Shown here piece after piece: positions 53,891 through 64,000 of a DNA stretch of 64,000 bases (positions are counted from its first letter, which is position 1; every line of letters starts with the position of its first letter). The DNA comes from Basidiobolus meristosporus CBS 931.73. Lineage: Eukaryota > Basidiobolomycota > Basidiobolomycetes > Basidiobolales > Basidiobolaceae. A program made the translations under genes and the position numbers. Under the pieces are notes generated by a model, which was given only the letters and a program-made list of their open reading frames with translations, did no database searches and was not told the origin of the DNA. The stretch spans positions 62,001-126,000 of the forward strand of contig MCFE01000049.1 in NCBI GenBank assembly GCA_002104905.1. Direction: 5' to 3'.

Positions 53891-55307
53891 ATTACAGAGT
53901 ATATACTATCCAAAGCACTTCTTGAGGGCTCTTATTAATACACATATGAATATACAACAACACAAATGCAAGGACTGGATGGACCAGATATGTTTTTATA
54001 TAAGTGGCCTTCTGAAGCTGCTTCTACCAGGCTTACCTTGGATGCATTGGCAGTCATACTTTGACTTTGTGGGAATATTTATCCAGAAGCAGATCCCCAT
54101 GCCAACTTAACACACCTACAGCATTTATGCAAGGAGCTTGTGACAGAATTTGAGTGCCTATACTACAAGCATCAAGCTGAATGCATAGATATATGCTGCT
54201 ACTGTATCTATTTTCTATTCCATCTTGCTTGGCATGTGGAAATGTCAGCCCTTGCTTCACCTTTTAGTATTTCTCCATGAAATGGATATGTGGGGAGAAA
54301 GGAAGGCAAGTCAAGCTGCAAGTACTACTATATTTCAATCACATCAAGAAACTTATCTTGAAGTCCATCATGTTGGTGTTGAGTTGGCACATGGAGGACA
54401 ACCAGGAAGAGTTGGAAATACTGGGGACAAATATGCCAATGGAGAACCTTATGCCTTTGGCATCATGAAACTAAGCAGCCCAGTTAATGCATAGCCAGTC
54501 AAGTAATGCAAAGCAGGGTTAGGCTCAACAGTAAACTAATTGTTATTAGGTCACCCCTACCATAGTATGCTAGGTCTCTCCTGGTCACAGGTCAGCTTCT
54601 ACACCTTTCAATATGGATTTCCATAAACAAGGGCCATGGCACACTATGAAGGGGACTAGTACTCAGCAGGGAGTAGGGTTATATTGCGTAAGTAGCACAA
54701 AGTTCTTCGCAGATAATCAGGAGATATAGATGGCAAAAGTGGCAGCAACTAAGCCTATATTGGCAAGATGTATATGTTATCAGCAATACAATGTATTTGG
54801 TAACTTTGCAAGTATCACACTTAAAAGCTGTAAAGTTGAAGTGGTAGAAGTATGCAAATTGCTGTAGGTATGCAATTGTGTAGAGGTTACTTAGCATGAG
54901 GTCAAAGTTTTTTTGATTTGAACTCTATGTGGACACCAAAGGAAGTGGTGGGTAAGCAAATAAAGAGTGTTGATTCTGCAGAGGAACATATCAATGGTAC
55001 AAGGAAAGATAGAAAAAGAAAGTACCACTTGGTATGTTGGCACATTGGCTTTGAACAATACAGTCTGTATGCTGCTGTACTAATGTAACAATGCTAGCAG
55101 AGATTAGAAATGAAACCATCAAAACACTGTCAAGTTTCTTGCTATATTAGCAAACTGGATCTATTGGCCAAATAAATGAAGGGTGCACTAAGACTATATC
55201 AATGCCTGGCAATTCTTATTCAAAGACTGCATAAACATTGTAAAACTTCTTAATTTATCTGGCAATAAAATTACCAAAACATCTTTACAGTCCTATCACA
55301 AGATTGT

Positions 55308-55616
55308 ATGAAGGATCAGAAATTCCAAGCTGTGGGCACTGTGATAGACTCTATGCAGGAACATATTAAACAGGTTCCAAAGAAGCAAATAGAGAACAAG
55401 CTGTATGGTAACCTAGCAAAGTGTGAGTTCTTCAAGGGGGACGTTGTATATTTAAGACACATGGTGATCAGCACAGGAAAGACCTTTGACCTCAAGAAAG
55501 TGGAGGTTATCAAGACTCTGAAGCTGCCCAAACACATATTGGGGCTAAGATCATTTCTTGTAATGGTTTCTTATTATCAGAGATTTGTTGTGTCCTTTGC
55601 AAGTACAACTATTTGA
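55308..55616 (+). pseudogene. Gypsy reverse transcriptase fragment
   Basis: About 100 residues matching 61110-61340 of the intact element ([38 protein letters not shown]). Both sides are unrelated sequence. Confidence 0.8.
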
Positions 55617-56728
55617 ATATCCCCCGCAGTCACTCAGCTTAACTTCAATTGAGTGAATTAGGCCTAAAACAAGTTAATTTTACAATGATTAGCTCATTTT
55701 CTGTTCCCCAATGTGTAGTAGCCTCCTATGCCTTGTCTCCAGTTAGTTTCAACAGTTTCAGCAACTTTAACATACTCAGGTGCAATACTCCTGCATTGTT
55801 ACTTTTCTATATTGCAATCCCTGATTCCTAAAGCTAGCTTTTATCCATTTTTACTCAGTATTGGGCAGCTCAGATTAGTATCAGCAAGTTTTAGTCTCTG
55901 AGTGGTTCCATATTTCTATTCTAGGCACACAGAGTATTTCAATCAGTTTTGCTGTTTTTCCCCCTGAGATATCACTCATATTTAGCTGCCTCAACCCACT
56001 GGTGGTAGGTTCTATTCCAGAGTTGTCTCCCAGATAAGCCTTTCTCACAGTAGAGTTTAGAAGTAGCTGAGTCACTCCTTTATCCTGCAAATATGCTGTG
56101 ATGCTCCAGAGTCAATATACCATTCATCACTTTGGTTACTTGTACTCTCATGTATAGTTGCATATAACTATTCATCAGTAGTAATATGGTTTGCTTGCTG
56201 TATTTTCTGCTTCCTGACTGCTTGTTTCTTCTTGTGTTCTCTTGCCCAGTGTCCTGGCTTCTTACAGTAGTTGCAGCAACCAGGTTCTCTTTGGTTTTGT
56301 TGCTTTCCCTTCTTTTCCGTGTGCCTTTTCAAGCTGCATAAAGCATTATCTTCAATCTTCGCTGCTTGATTGTTATGTCAGATTTCTTCGTGGCAAAGTC
56401 TTCCTTTGACCTGGTTCATAGTCAGCTAGTCTTCTCCGCTTTTGAAGGAAAGTATAAGTGGCTCATACTTGCTGGTAAGGTGCAAAGCAGACAGAGTATC
56501 TTTTCATCATCATCTACACCAGCACAGCTATAGTAAAGTTCTTCTGCAAGTGTTTGCATTCTAGTCATGAGTTGTAAAATGTCATCATCTGGCTTCTTCC
56601 TCCAGTTGTTGACTTTTGTCTTAGATAAAGTTTGCTTGGTGTTGGCTATGCTCTAGGATCTTCTCTAAGGATTCCCATGCTGCTTTGGCAGTATTACATG
56701 CATGAAGTTGTCCAATGACGAAATCTTA
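55617..56728 (-). pseudogene. Copia gag-protease-integrase fragment
   Basis: A decayed minus-strand copy of the same segment as 50860-51590, with more gag: integrase zinc region, protease (about 56130-56080), zinc knuckle (about 56290-56240), and gag out to about 56690. No LTR is attached. Confidence 0.75.
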
Positions 56729-57094
56729 TATTATAAGTCTTGGTATAAGAGTTGTAGAGGAATAGGGAGTTTAGCTAGCATTGCGCTCACTAAAACTTGA
56801 AATGATTTTTTGAGGTTCCAGCATTTCCTTATATACACTGTGCCAGATCAATTGCCCACTAATTGTACTGCCCAATGTGGTTGTGGCAGATGACCTATTT
56901 GTATGCATCATCATCACCATACTATATCCCACTTAAAATATGTATTTCTGTCTGACATGGATCTGCTGATTCCTCTGCCAACTAATACTACTGATTTAAT
57001 AAATAATACCAATCTAGTGTTAGGCTTAAAATCAAACTAATTGATTTGACTTGAAACTGATCTAACTCAAACATTTAAGCAGTAGATCATATCA
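56729..57094 (-). repeat. Gypsy relic 2, 3' LTR
   Basis: 366 bases similar to the reverse complement of the 368-base Gypsy LTR, with both tips mutated (TATTATAAG... and ...CATATCA). Confidence 0.8.
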
Positions 57095-57683
57095 ATACCC
57101 CTTACAACACTTGAGAGGGTTGTCCTGAGTCTCATTTCTTGTGATACCAGCATCTTGATGGTTCAGTATTGTCAGCAATTCTTGCAGGCTTGAGTCTGTC
57201 TCTATGAACTAAATCCTCCCAGATGCTACCTAGCTTGTCCACTAGTTGGTAAGTTGCAAATGGACAAACTCTAAGAATCTTGAAAATTCCCATCCATTGT
57301 TGCTCAAACTTCTTCTAAGTGTTGTTTCTGCACAATACAAAGTTCCCTACTGTAAACAATCCTGGCAATTTAGTCTTGTCAAATCTCTGCTTCATATTTT
57401 CTACACATTGAGATACCTTGATCTATACCTCTTGACATCTTTTTTCCAATTGCTGGCATCTACTTGGCCAGCTGAGCTCATCATCTAACACCTCTGTAAG
57501 CTTTGGATGTGTGAAATCTCACACAATACTGGGAGGTGTTGTTCACTCTAACTTTGCAGACAAAAAGTTCTTAATCTATTTATTTATCTTATCTTCTGGC
57601 AGTTCCATTTACATACTATATCAGCATTATTCCAATTATTCCATTAAGCTACTCAGTGACTCCATTGGTTCTGAGGTGATATG

Positions 57684-57890
57684 TCAAGGTTTCAAGTGAT
57701 TGATCTGCTGCATTTTCAGGTAAGCTTCCAGTGACTTTGCCAAAACGTTTGATCCACTATCAGATAAAACTTTTACAGGGCATCCAAAGTTTGTATGGAT
57801 CATGTTGGAAAGAAAACCTACAACTAATATTTCACTTGCTACTGGTGCAGATTTAGCCACTGGCCATTTGGTGGCATGATTAATTGCCAC
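57684..57890 (-). pseudogene. Gypsy relic 2 integrase fragment
   Basis: [17 protein letters not shown] and VLSDSGSNVLAKSLEAYLKM correspond to the integrase core around residues 1105-1170 of the intact polyprotein; flanking frames are closed by stops. Confidence 0.82.
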
Positions 57891-58573
57891 TAAAATCCAA
57901 AACTTGTATTTACTAGTTGTTGGCAGTCTTCCAATATAGTCAATCCCCCATCTCTCAGCTGGTCTTACAAGCTCTAAGGGTACAAGTTAAGCAATTCTTT
58001 GTCCTCAGTGGATTTTGCAATTTGTGCTGTGTTTTCACTACCTTCTCAATACCTTGTTTCATTTGGGGCCACCGTGCACTAGCTTTGACAAGACTATGGG
58101 TTCCTTGAGTTCCAAGATGTTGGTATCAAGTGTGTAGCTTATGTATTAAGTCCAGGCAAGCAACATAAGGGCAATAGGCCATATGTCAACCATCACAAAT
58201 TTGGTAAAGTGCTTCATCCTGTACTACCAATTTACTGGCTTTATCCCAGATTATCTTCTTGATCTTGTCATCACCTTGGTAGGAATGGCTTTGTCCTCTA
58301 AGTACTCTGATGATAAGCCAGGCCAATTTGGCTCATGCACTAGGTGGAGTTGTGCAACTGGTTCTTGTCTTGATAAGGCACCAGCAGATGTGTGGCTTTT
58401 CCCAGAGCAGTAGATAATCTCCAATCAAATTGCTGGATGTAATCACTCCATCTTTTCACACTTCTGGGTAATACCCTTGGAGTATATACATACTTATTTG
58501 GGGCATGCTCAGTGCTCACAGTGAACTTGGCCCCTTCAATTTAGCATCTTCAGGTCTTCAAGCTGTGTATTAT

Positions 58574-58941
58574 TGTTATGATCTGCCGCTTGAATGTTTA
58601 AGTTAGATCAGTTTTTAGTCAAATCGATTAGTATATGTTTAGGTTATCAGTACATCAGTATTATCTATGAAATCAGTAGCATTAGTCAGCAAATGAATCA
58701 GCAGATCCTTATCAGACAGAAATAGATATATTAAGTAGGATCTTATTGGGTGATGATGATGCAATCAAATGAGTCATCAGCCACAACCTACATTAGGAAA
58801 TACAATTAGTCAGCAATTGATCTGGCAAAATGTATATAAGGAGCTGCTGGAACCTCAATAAAAATCAGTTCAAGTTTTAGTGAATACAATACTAGCTAAA
58901 CTCCCTATTCCTCTACAACTCTTATACCAAGACTTGTAACA
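58574..58941 (+). repeat. 5' LTR of the intact Gypsy
   Basis: TGTTATGATCTGCC...GACTTGTAACA. A TATA box TATATAAG is at 58833-58840 and an AATAAA polyadenylation signal at about 58857, so the promoter and terminator signals lie within 30 bases of each other. Confidence 0.95.
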
Positions 58942-58956
58942 TTGGTAGCAGCGATA
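58942..58956 (+). other. Primer-binding site of the intact Gypsy
   Basis: TTGGTAGCAGCG follows the LTR. TGGTAGCAGCG is complementary to a tRNA ending CGCUGCUACCA, which fits the 3' end of an initiator tRNA-Met. This is ordinary 3'-end priming, unlike the Copia elements here. Confidence 0.7.
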
Positions 58957-58999
58957 ACCAGAAACCTCCCTCCTGAAGAAAGAAGAAACCACCCTCAAG

Positions 59000-61900
59000 A
59001 TGTCGGACAATCAAGAATGGAAGAATGCCATGCAGCAAATCCTGGCCCAACAGCAACAGCTACTCCAGATCCTCAGCCAACAGCAACAAGGAATGACTAC
59101 CATGGCTCAGAGCCAACAAAGCCCTGTCAAGAGCAACTTTAGTGTGAAGGTCAACCGGTACCATGGCAGAGTCAATGAAAACCTGGGAACTTGGCTCTTT
59201 CAGATTGAAGAAGCTTTTAAAGCTAAAGGAATTGCTCCAGAGAGCAAGTTGCATTATGCAGCTTCTTACCTGGCAGATGCAGCTTTACAGTGGTACCACA
59301 ACAAGATCAGGTCAGCTACTATGATGGGATGCTCTACAATCTCTACCTGGGATGAGTTTGTGTCGGAAATTCAGGATGCTTTTGAACCTCCACACCAGCA
59401 GACACTACTAAGAAGGAAGTTAAAGACACTCAGACAGAAAGGAATGGTGCAAGAATACATCTATGAGTACAGATGTCTACTTGGACAAATTGAAAGAATG
59501 GACCCCTTGGATCAAGTTGAATACTTTATTGATGGGTTGAAAGAAAGAACTCGCAAGGAAGTCAATTACCGAAGACCTCAGACTATTGAAGAAGCCATCA
59601 AGATTGCCATTGACTATGACTCAGCTATGTTTGGAGTTGGGAAGCCTACAGTGACTAGTCAGAAAGGCTATAATCATTATGAAAGAAGACAATCAGAAGC
59701 AGTACCAATGGAAATAGACGCTATGCAGAAGAATCCCTCCTCAGAAGAATGCAAGAAGAGAGGACTTTGCTTCAATTGCCACCAGCAGGGACATATTGCA
59801 AAGTACTGCCCTCAGAGAAGAAATGGACACCAGCCAACAAGAACCTTCAACCATATTGAGTCCCATGAACACAGTAATGTGGAAGATGAGCTTGAAGAAG
59901 ACTCGGAACTCACCTTCCATATGACAGAGGAGTACTTGTCCCAAATGACTTCAAACTCAGGGAAGTTATTGTACCTGAATGGAGCAATCAATGGAGTACC
60001 TGCCAAGATCATGATTGACTCAGGAGCATCGCATGAGTACATGTCAGAGCAATTTGCTTTGAAAGCTGGAATCAACTCGGAACCTACCAAATCAACTTCA
60101 GTTTCCACAGCTGATGGGAACTCCCACATAATCAACCGTATTACCCAGCCAGTAAGAATGAAGATCAATGACTATGAAGAAGACCTACAGGCTTATATAT
60201 TTGGGAACTGCAAGTTTGACCTTGTACTTGGGAAAACCTGGCTATTTTGTCGTAATCCATCAATCAACTGGAGAACCCATGCTACTCAGATCCAAAAAGA
60301 CAATAAGACCTATGAGCTATTACCTGCCAGGCTGGATTTCAACTTGGTCAATTCCAGTGTGTGTGAGACAAGTGAACTTAGCAAGACCCAGTTCTGTAGA
60401 GCACTTAGAAAAGGTACCGAGATGTTCCTCATGGCGGTATTACAGGAGGATTCCTCTACCCCAGCACCCCAGCAGGTCCAGACTCTCTTGAAGAAATACT
60501 CAGACGTGTTTCCAGATGAGCTTGTAAGCCTACCACCAGGCAGAGACGTGGATCATGCCATTGACACAGGAGATAGCCCTCCAGTGAGCAAGACACCTTA
60601 CAGAATGAGTCCATTGGAATTGGAGGAAATGAAGAGACAAATTGATCAGCTATTGCAGCAAGGATACATCAGGCCCAGCAAGTCACCCTGGGGAGCACCA
60701 GTGCTTTTTGTGAAAAAGAAGGATGGAACACTTAGGATGTGCATTGACTACAGAGCCCTGAACTCAGTTACCATCAAGAATAAGTACCCCATACCCCGGA
60801 TTGATGAGCTTTTAGACCAACTTAATGGAGCCACTATTTTCAGCAAGATTGACCTCATGTCAGGATACAACCAGATTAGGGTGAAACCAGAAGATATCCC
60901 TAAGACAGCATTCAGGACCAGATATGGACATTACGAGTACTTAGTCATGAGTTTTGGCCTCACTAATGCCCCTGCAACATTCATGACGCTGATGCAGACT
61001 GTCTTTCAGGAGTACTTAGACAAGTTTGTGATAATCTACCTGGATGACATATTGATATACAGCAAGACAGAAAAGGATCACATGGTGCACATTGAAAAGG
61101 TCTTGAAGAAACTAAGAGAGAACAAGCTATATGGCAAGCTAGCCAAGTGTGAATTCTTCAAGGAACACGTAGAATATCTGGGACACATAGTGACTAGCAC
61201 AGGAGTAACCTTAGACCCCAAGAAGGTGGAAGTAATCAAGAATTTGAAGCAGCCCCATAGCATATCAGAACTCAGATCCTTCCTTGGAATGGTTTCCTAT
61301 TATCGGAGATTTGTCAAGTCATTTGCAAGTATCGCAGCCCCTTTAACTGATATCCTCAAGAAAGACAATACCTACAAGTGGGACATAGCTTGTGAGACTG
61401 CCTTCCAGACGCTAAAGAATGAACTTGCTAAGTTGCCAAGCTTAAGAATACCAGACTTCAGAAAAGAGTTCACTCTATGCACAGATGCTTCAGATTATGC
61501 AATTGGTGGAGTGCTGAGCCAAGAACACGAGGGAAAGGACTACCCTGTTGCCTTTGAATCCAAGAAACTGAACTCAGCAGAACAAAACTATCCAGTTCAT
61601 GAGAAGGAGATGCTTGCTATAATACACTGTTTGAAGACATGGAGATGCTATATTGAAGGAGTCAAATGCACTGTGAAGACTGATCATGCCTCCCTCAAGT
61701 ATATATTTACTCAGAAGGTACTCTCTAGAAGAATGACAAGATGGAGTGAATACATTCAGCAATTTGACCTGGAGATTGTCTACTGTCCTGGAAAAAACAA
61801 CACGGTTGCTGATGCCTTATCAAGATTAGATCAAGTTGCACAACTCAACTTGGTGCATGAATCAGATTGGCCTAGCCTATTACCAAAGTACTTGGAGGAC

Positions 61901-63133
61901 CAAGCCATTCCTAATGAGGTGGATGAAGATATCAAGAAGATAATCCGGGATGAAGCCAGCAAATTTGTTGTACAGGATGAAACACTCTACCGAATTGTTG
62001 ATGGAAGCCCTATTGCCTATTGTCCTTATGTTGCTCGCCTGGATTTAATACATAAGCTACACAATGGATATGGACATCTTGGGATTGAAGGAACCTATAG
62101 CCTTGTGAAAGCCAGAGCATGGTGGCCCAGAATGAAACAAGATATTGAGAAGCTAGTGAAAACATGCCCAAACTGCCAAATCAATCAGGGCCAGCCACAA
62201 AGAATTGCCGAACTCTTCCCTTTGGAGCCTGTAAGACCATTTGAGAGATGGGGAATTGACTTTATTGGAAGACTGCCAACTACCAGGAAATGCAACCGTT
62301 GGATCCTAGTAGCAATTGACCATGCCACTAAATGGCCAGTTGCTAAAGCTGTACCAATAGCCAGTGAACAAGAAGTTGCAAGTTTCATTTACCATGAGAT
62401 CCTGATGAAGTTTGGATGCCCTGTGGAGATCTTATCCGATAGAGGTGCAAACTTTATGGCAAAGACATTAGAGGCTTACCTGGAAATGCAGCAGATCAGA
62501 CACTTGAAAACCTCGGCATATCACCCCAGAACTAATGGAGTCACTGAGCGGTTTAATGGATTATTTGGAAAAATGCTGACCAAGTATGCAAATGGAGTTG
62601 TCAGTAGATGGGATGAGTATATAGACCAAGCACTCTTTGCATGCAGAGTCAGAGTACACAACACCACCCAGCAATCACCATTTTACTTAGTTTATGGATG
62701 TGAACCAAGGATTCCAGGAGATCTCACACAACCAAAGCTTACAGACACCTTAGAAGATGAACTCAGTCAGCCAAGTAGACACCAGCAACTGGAACAAAGA
62801 CGTCAAGAGGCACAGACCAAAGTATCTCAAAGTGCAGAAAAGATGAAGCAGAGATTTGATAAGACTATAGCAACAGAAGCATTGACAGTTGGGAACTTTG
62901 TATTGCTAAGAAACAACACTCGGAAGAAGTTTGAGCCACAATGGACAGGACCATTCAAGATCATCAGAGAATGTCCATTTGCAACTTACCAACTGGTGGA
63001 CAAACAAGGCAATATCCGGGAAGACTTAGTGCATAGGGACAGACTCAAGCTTGCAAGACTTGCTGATAATACTGAACCATCAAGATATTGGTATCACAAG
63101 AAAAGAGATTCAGGAGAACCCTCTCAACTTTAG
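59000..63133 (+). CDS. Gypsy Gag-Pol polyprotein (1377 residues)
   Basis: One uninterrupted frame starting 58 bases after the LTR. Domains in order: retrotransposon Gag (about 60-210); CCHC zinc knuckle Cys257-Cys270 ([14 protein letters not shown]); aspartic protease with DSGAS at 340-344; reverse transcriptase with YLDD at 680-683; RNase H beginning [10 protein letters not shown] (Asp829); integrase zinc domain with paired His near 1021 and 1025 and Cys1056/Cys1059; integrase core Asp1087, Asp1147 and Glu1183 with 35 residues between the last two; then a GPF/Y-like segment ([20 protein letters not shown]). There is no chromodomain and no gag-pol frameshift, so Gag and Pol must be separated by proteolysis alone. 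All catalytic residues I can check are in place. Confidence 0.97.
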   Translation: MSDNQEWKNAMQQILAQQQQLLQILSQQQQGMTTMAQSQQSPVKSNFSVKVNRYHGRVNENLGTWLFQIEEAFKAKGIAPESKLHYAASYLADAALQWYHNKIRSATMMGCSTISTWDEFVSEIQDAFEPPHQQTLLRRKLKTLRQKGMVQEYIYEYRCLLGQIERMDPLDQVEYFIDGLKERTRKEVNYRRPQTIEEAIKIAIDYDSAMFGVGKPTVTSQKGYNHYERRQSEAVPMEIDAMQKNPSSEECKKRGLCFNCHQQGHIAKYCPQRRNGHQPTRTFNHIESHEHSNVEDELEEDSELTFHMTEEYLSQMTSNSGKLLYLNGAINGVPAKIMIDSGASHEYMSEQFALKAGINSEPTKSTSVSTADGNSHIINRITQPVRMKINDYEEDLQAYIFGNCKFDLVLGKTWLFCRNPSINWRTHATQIQKDNKTYELLPARLDFNLVNSSVCETSELSKTQFCRALRKGTEMFLMAVLQEDSSTPAPQQVQTLLKKYSDVFPDELVSLPPGRDVDHAIDTGDSPPVSKTPYRMSPLELEEMKRQIDQLLQQGYIRPSKSPWGAPVLFVKKKDGTLRMCIDYRALNSVTIKNKYPIPRIDELLDQLNGATIFSKIDLMSGYNQIRVKPEDIPKTAFRTRYGHYEYLVMSFGLTNAPATFMTLMQTVFQEYLDKFVIIYLDDILIYSKTEKDHMVHIEKVLKKLRENKLYGKLAKCEFFKEHVEYLGHIVTSTGVTLDPKKVEVIKNLKQPHSISELRSFLGMVSYYRRFVKSFASIAAPLTDILKKDNTYKWDIACETAFQTLKNELAKLPSLRIPDFRKEFTLCTDASDYAIGGVLSQEHEGKDYPVAFESKKLNSAEQNYPVHEKEMLAIIHCLKTWRCYIEGVKCTVKTDHASLKYIFTQKVLSRRMTRWSEYIQQFDLEIVYCPGKNNTVADALSRLDQVAQLNLVHESDWPSLLPKYLEDQAIPNEVDEDIKKIIRDEASKFVVQDETLYRIVDGSPIAYCPYVARLDLIHKLHNGYGHLGIEGTYSLVKARAWWPRMKQDIEKLVKTCPNCQINQGQPQRIAELFPLEPVRPFERWGIDFIGRLPTTRKCNRWILVAIDHATKWPVAKAVPIASEQEVASFIYHEILMKFGCPVEILSDRGANFMAKTLEAYLEMQQIRHLKTSAYHPRTNGVTERFNGLFGKMLTKYANGVVSRWDEYIDQALFACRVRVHNTTQQSPFYLVYGCEPRIPGDLTQPKLTDTLEDELSQPSRHQQLEQRRQEAQTKVSQSAEKMKQRFDKTIATEALTVGNFVLLRNNTRKKFEPQWTGPFKIIRECPFATYQLVDKQGNIREDLVHRDRLKLARLADNTEPSRYWYHKKRDSGEPSQL

Positions 63134-63143
63134 TAGGGGAGAA
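63130..63143 (+). other. Polypurine tract of the intact Gypsy
   Basis: GTAGGGGAGAA directly precedes the 3' LTR and overlaps the end of the polyprotein region, the expected plus-strand primer position. Confidence 0.8.
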
Positions 63144-63511
63144 TGTTATGATCTGCCGCTTGAATGTTTAAGTTAGATCAGTTTTTAGTCAAATCGATTA
63201 GTATATGTTTAGGTTATCAGTACATCAGTATTATCTATGAAATCAGTAGCATTAGTCAGCAAATGAATCAGCAGATCCTTATCAGACAGAAATAGATATA
63301 TTAAGTAGGATCTTATTGGGTGATGATGATGCAATCAAATGAGTCATCAGCCACAACCTACATTAGGAAATACAATTAGTCAGCAATTGATCTGGCAAAA
63401 TGTATATAAGGAGCTGCTGGAACCTCAATAAAAATCAGTTCAAGTTTTAGTGAATACAATACTAGCTAAACTCCCTATTCCTCTACAACTCTTATACCAA
63501 GACTTGTAACA
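63144..63511 (+). repeat. 3' LTR of the intact Gypsy
   Basis: 368 bases; no difference from 58574-58941 found on reading. Confidence 0.95.
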
Positions 63512-63671
63512 TTATTGCAAGAATCTTCTTCTCATGCACTGGATAGTTTTGTTCTGCTATGTTCAGTTGCTTAGATTCAAAAGGAGCTGGGTAGTCCTTT
63601 TACTCATGTTCTTGGCTCAGTACTCCAATAACTGCATAATCTGAAGGATCTGTGCACAGCATAAATACTTT

Positions 63672-63977
63672 TCAGAAGTCAGGTATTCTTAAGCTTGGCA
63701 GCTTAGCATATTTCTTCATGAGTGCCTGAAAGGCAGTCTCACAAATTATGGCCCACTTCAAGGCATGGTGCTTATTGAGGCTATTAGTTAGGGGAGCTGC
63801 AGCACTTGCAAAGGACATGACAAATCTCTGATAATACCAAACCATTCCATGGAATGATTTGAGCTCTGATATACTATGAGGCTGCTTAAGATTCTTAATG
63901 ATTTCAACCATCTTGGGGTCTAAGGTCACTCCAGTGCTGCTCACTATGTGTCCCAGGTATGCAATGTGTTTCTTCAA
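63672..63977 (-). pseudogene. Gypsy relic 2 reverse transcriptase / RNase H junction
   Basis: About 100 residues matching 61155-61455 of the intact element ([29 protein letters not shown]). It is open across this stretch but runs into stops on its RNase H side. Confidence 0.85.
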
Positions 63978-64000
63978 GAATTTACACTTTGCTAGCCTAC

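Larger units (their letters stand above)
51677..55307 (+). mobile_element. Degraded KDZ/Plavaka-like (CACTA-type) transposon
   Basis: Scattered plus-strand frames match KDZ/Plavaka transposases in order: SKSCWPLICSNLNPLDN with LNLDSFA (52515-52662), then INAHIIFCIGDIPAISKRAS and GQFCCQMCEIQG (52730-52835), and WPEYGTIWEPE (about 52960). The foldback element 53157-53890 interrupts it. 54660-55307 matches the fragment at 24990-25740. Bases 51677-51820 and 52119-52260 are diverged duplicates of each other. Some sequence at 51850-51960 also resembles family X at 24830-24900, so the left boundary is unsure. Confidence 0.6.
58574..63511 (+). mobile_element. Intact Ty3/Gypsy retrotransposon
   Basis: 4938 bases: 5' LTR 58574-58941, primer site at 58943, a single gag-pol frame 59000-63133, purine tract just before 63144, and 3' LTR 63144-63511. 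The LTRs are both 368 bases and look identical base for base. The target duplication is TTAT (58570-58573 and 63512-63515). Every part needed for transposition is present, so it is a recent and probably active copy. It sits inside Gypsy relic 2 in the opposite orientation. Confidence 0.96.
56729..64000 (-). mobile_element. Gypsy relic 2, host of the intact Gypsy element
   Basis: A decayed minus-strand Gypsy element. Its 3' LTR is 56729-57094, followed by integrase (57684-57890) and connecting region to 58573; after the nested intact element it continues with RNase H and reverse transcriptase at 63512-64000 and runs off the window. Confidence 0.85.

Noticed and set aside
1-64000. tRNA and rRNA genes
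   Set aside because: I looked for tRNA B-box-like sequences and cloverleaf pairing and saw none beyond the retrotransposon primer sites; no rRNA motif was recognised.

Overview
The window is a piece of a filamentous-fungal genome. The evidence is a set of conserved eukaryotic genes split by many short introns (mostly 47-76 bases, GT-AG, with CTAAC/TTAAC-like branch sites), TATA boxes, and fungal-type retrotransposons and DNA transposons. I cannot fix the phylum: the mix of Phafin-like PH-FYVE, Raptor, KDZ/Plavaka-like, Copia and Gypsy sequences would fit an early-diverging fungus or a basidiomycete.

Layout. Bases 1-16,100 are gene-rich and free of recognisable transposons. In order they hold a small CsbD-like stress protein (640-882, +), a PH-FYVE phosphoinositide-binding protein (2211-3687, +), the ESCRT-III/Vps4 regulator VTA1 (4207-5687, -), the TORC1 scaffold Raptor/Kog1/Mip1 (6444-10573, -), the anaphase-promoting-complex cullin APC2 (10970-14334, +, 17 exons) and the TFIIIB subunit BDP1 (14853-16099, +). 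I rebuilt the exon structures by hand. Raptor and APC2 diverge from a shared 396-base promoter region. Three genes serve endosome or TORC1 biology (PH-FYVE, VTA1, Raptor), but this is neighbourhood, not an operon.

Bases 16,100-64,000 hold no recognisable host gene. They are a nest of transposable elements of several ages. (1) Two near-identical two-gene PIF/Harbinger-type DNA transposons (18412-21853 and 28042-31443) carry a DDE transposase and a divergent accessory protein that I do not recognise. (2) Two 734-base foldback elements (43652-44385, 53157-53890), plus one half copy, share the Harbinger terminal sequence and are built as 347-base arm, 40-base loop, 347-base arm. (3) Copia elements, all broken, appear to use the anticodon region of initiator tRNA-Met as primer site and carry YVDN in place of YVDD in the reverse transcriptase. 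(4) One fully intact Ty3/Gypsy element (58574-63511) has two LTRs that look identical and a single 1377-residue Gag-Pol frame; it sits inside an older reverse-oriented relative. (5) There are also a degraded KDZ/Plavaka-like transposon, solo LTRs with clean target-site duplications, and an unclassified repeat family (called family X here) whose minus strand encodes a decayed protein with internal modules.

The most informative observations are the paired empty and filled insertion sites inside the window, the multi-level nest at 41.2-46.9 kb, the foldback/Harbinger relationship, and the strongly CpG-biased differences between the two Harbinger copies, which point to cytosine methylation with deamination. 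All coordinates come from reading the sequence by eye; no alignment or database search was run.
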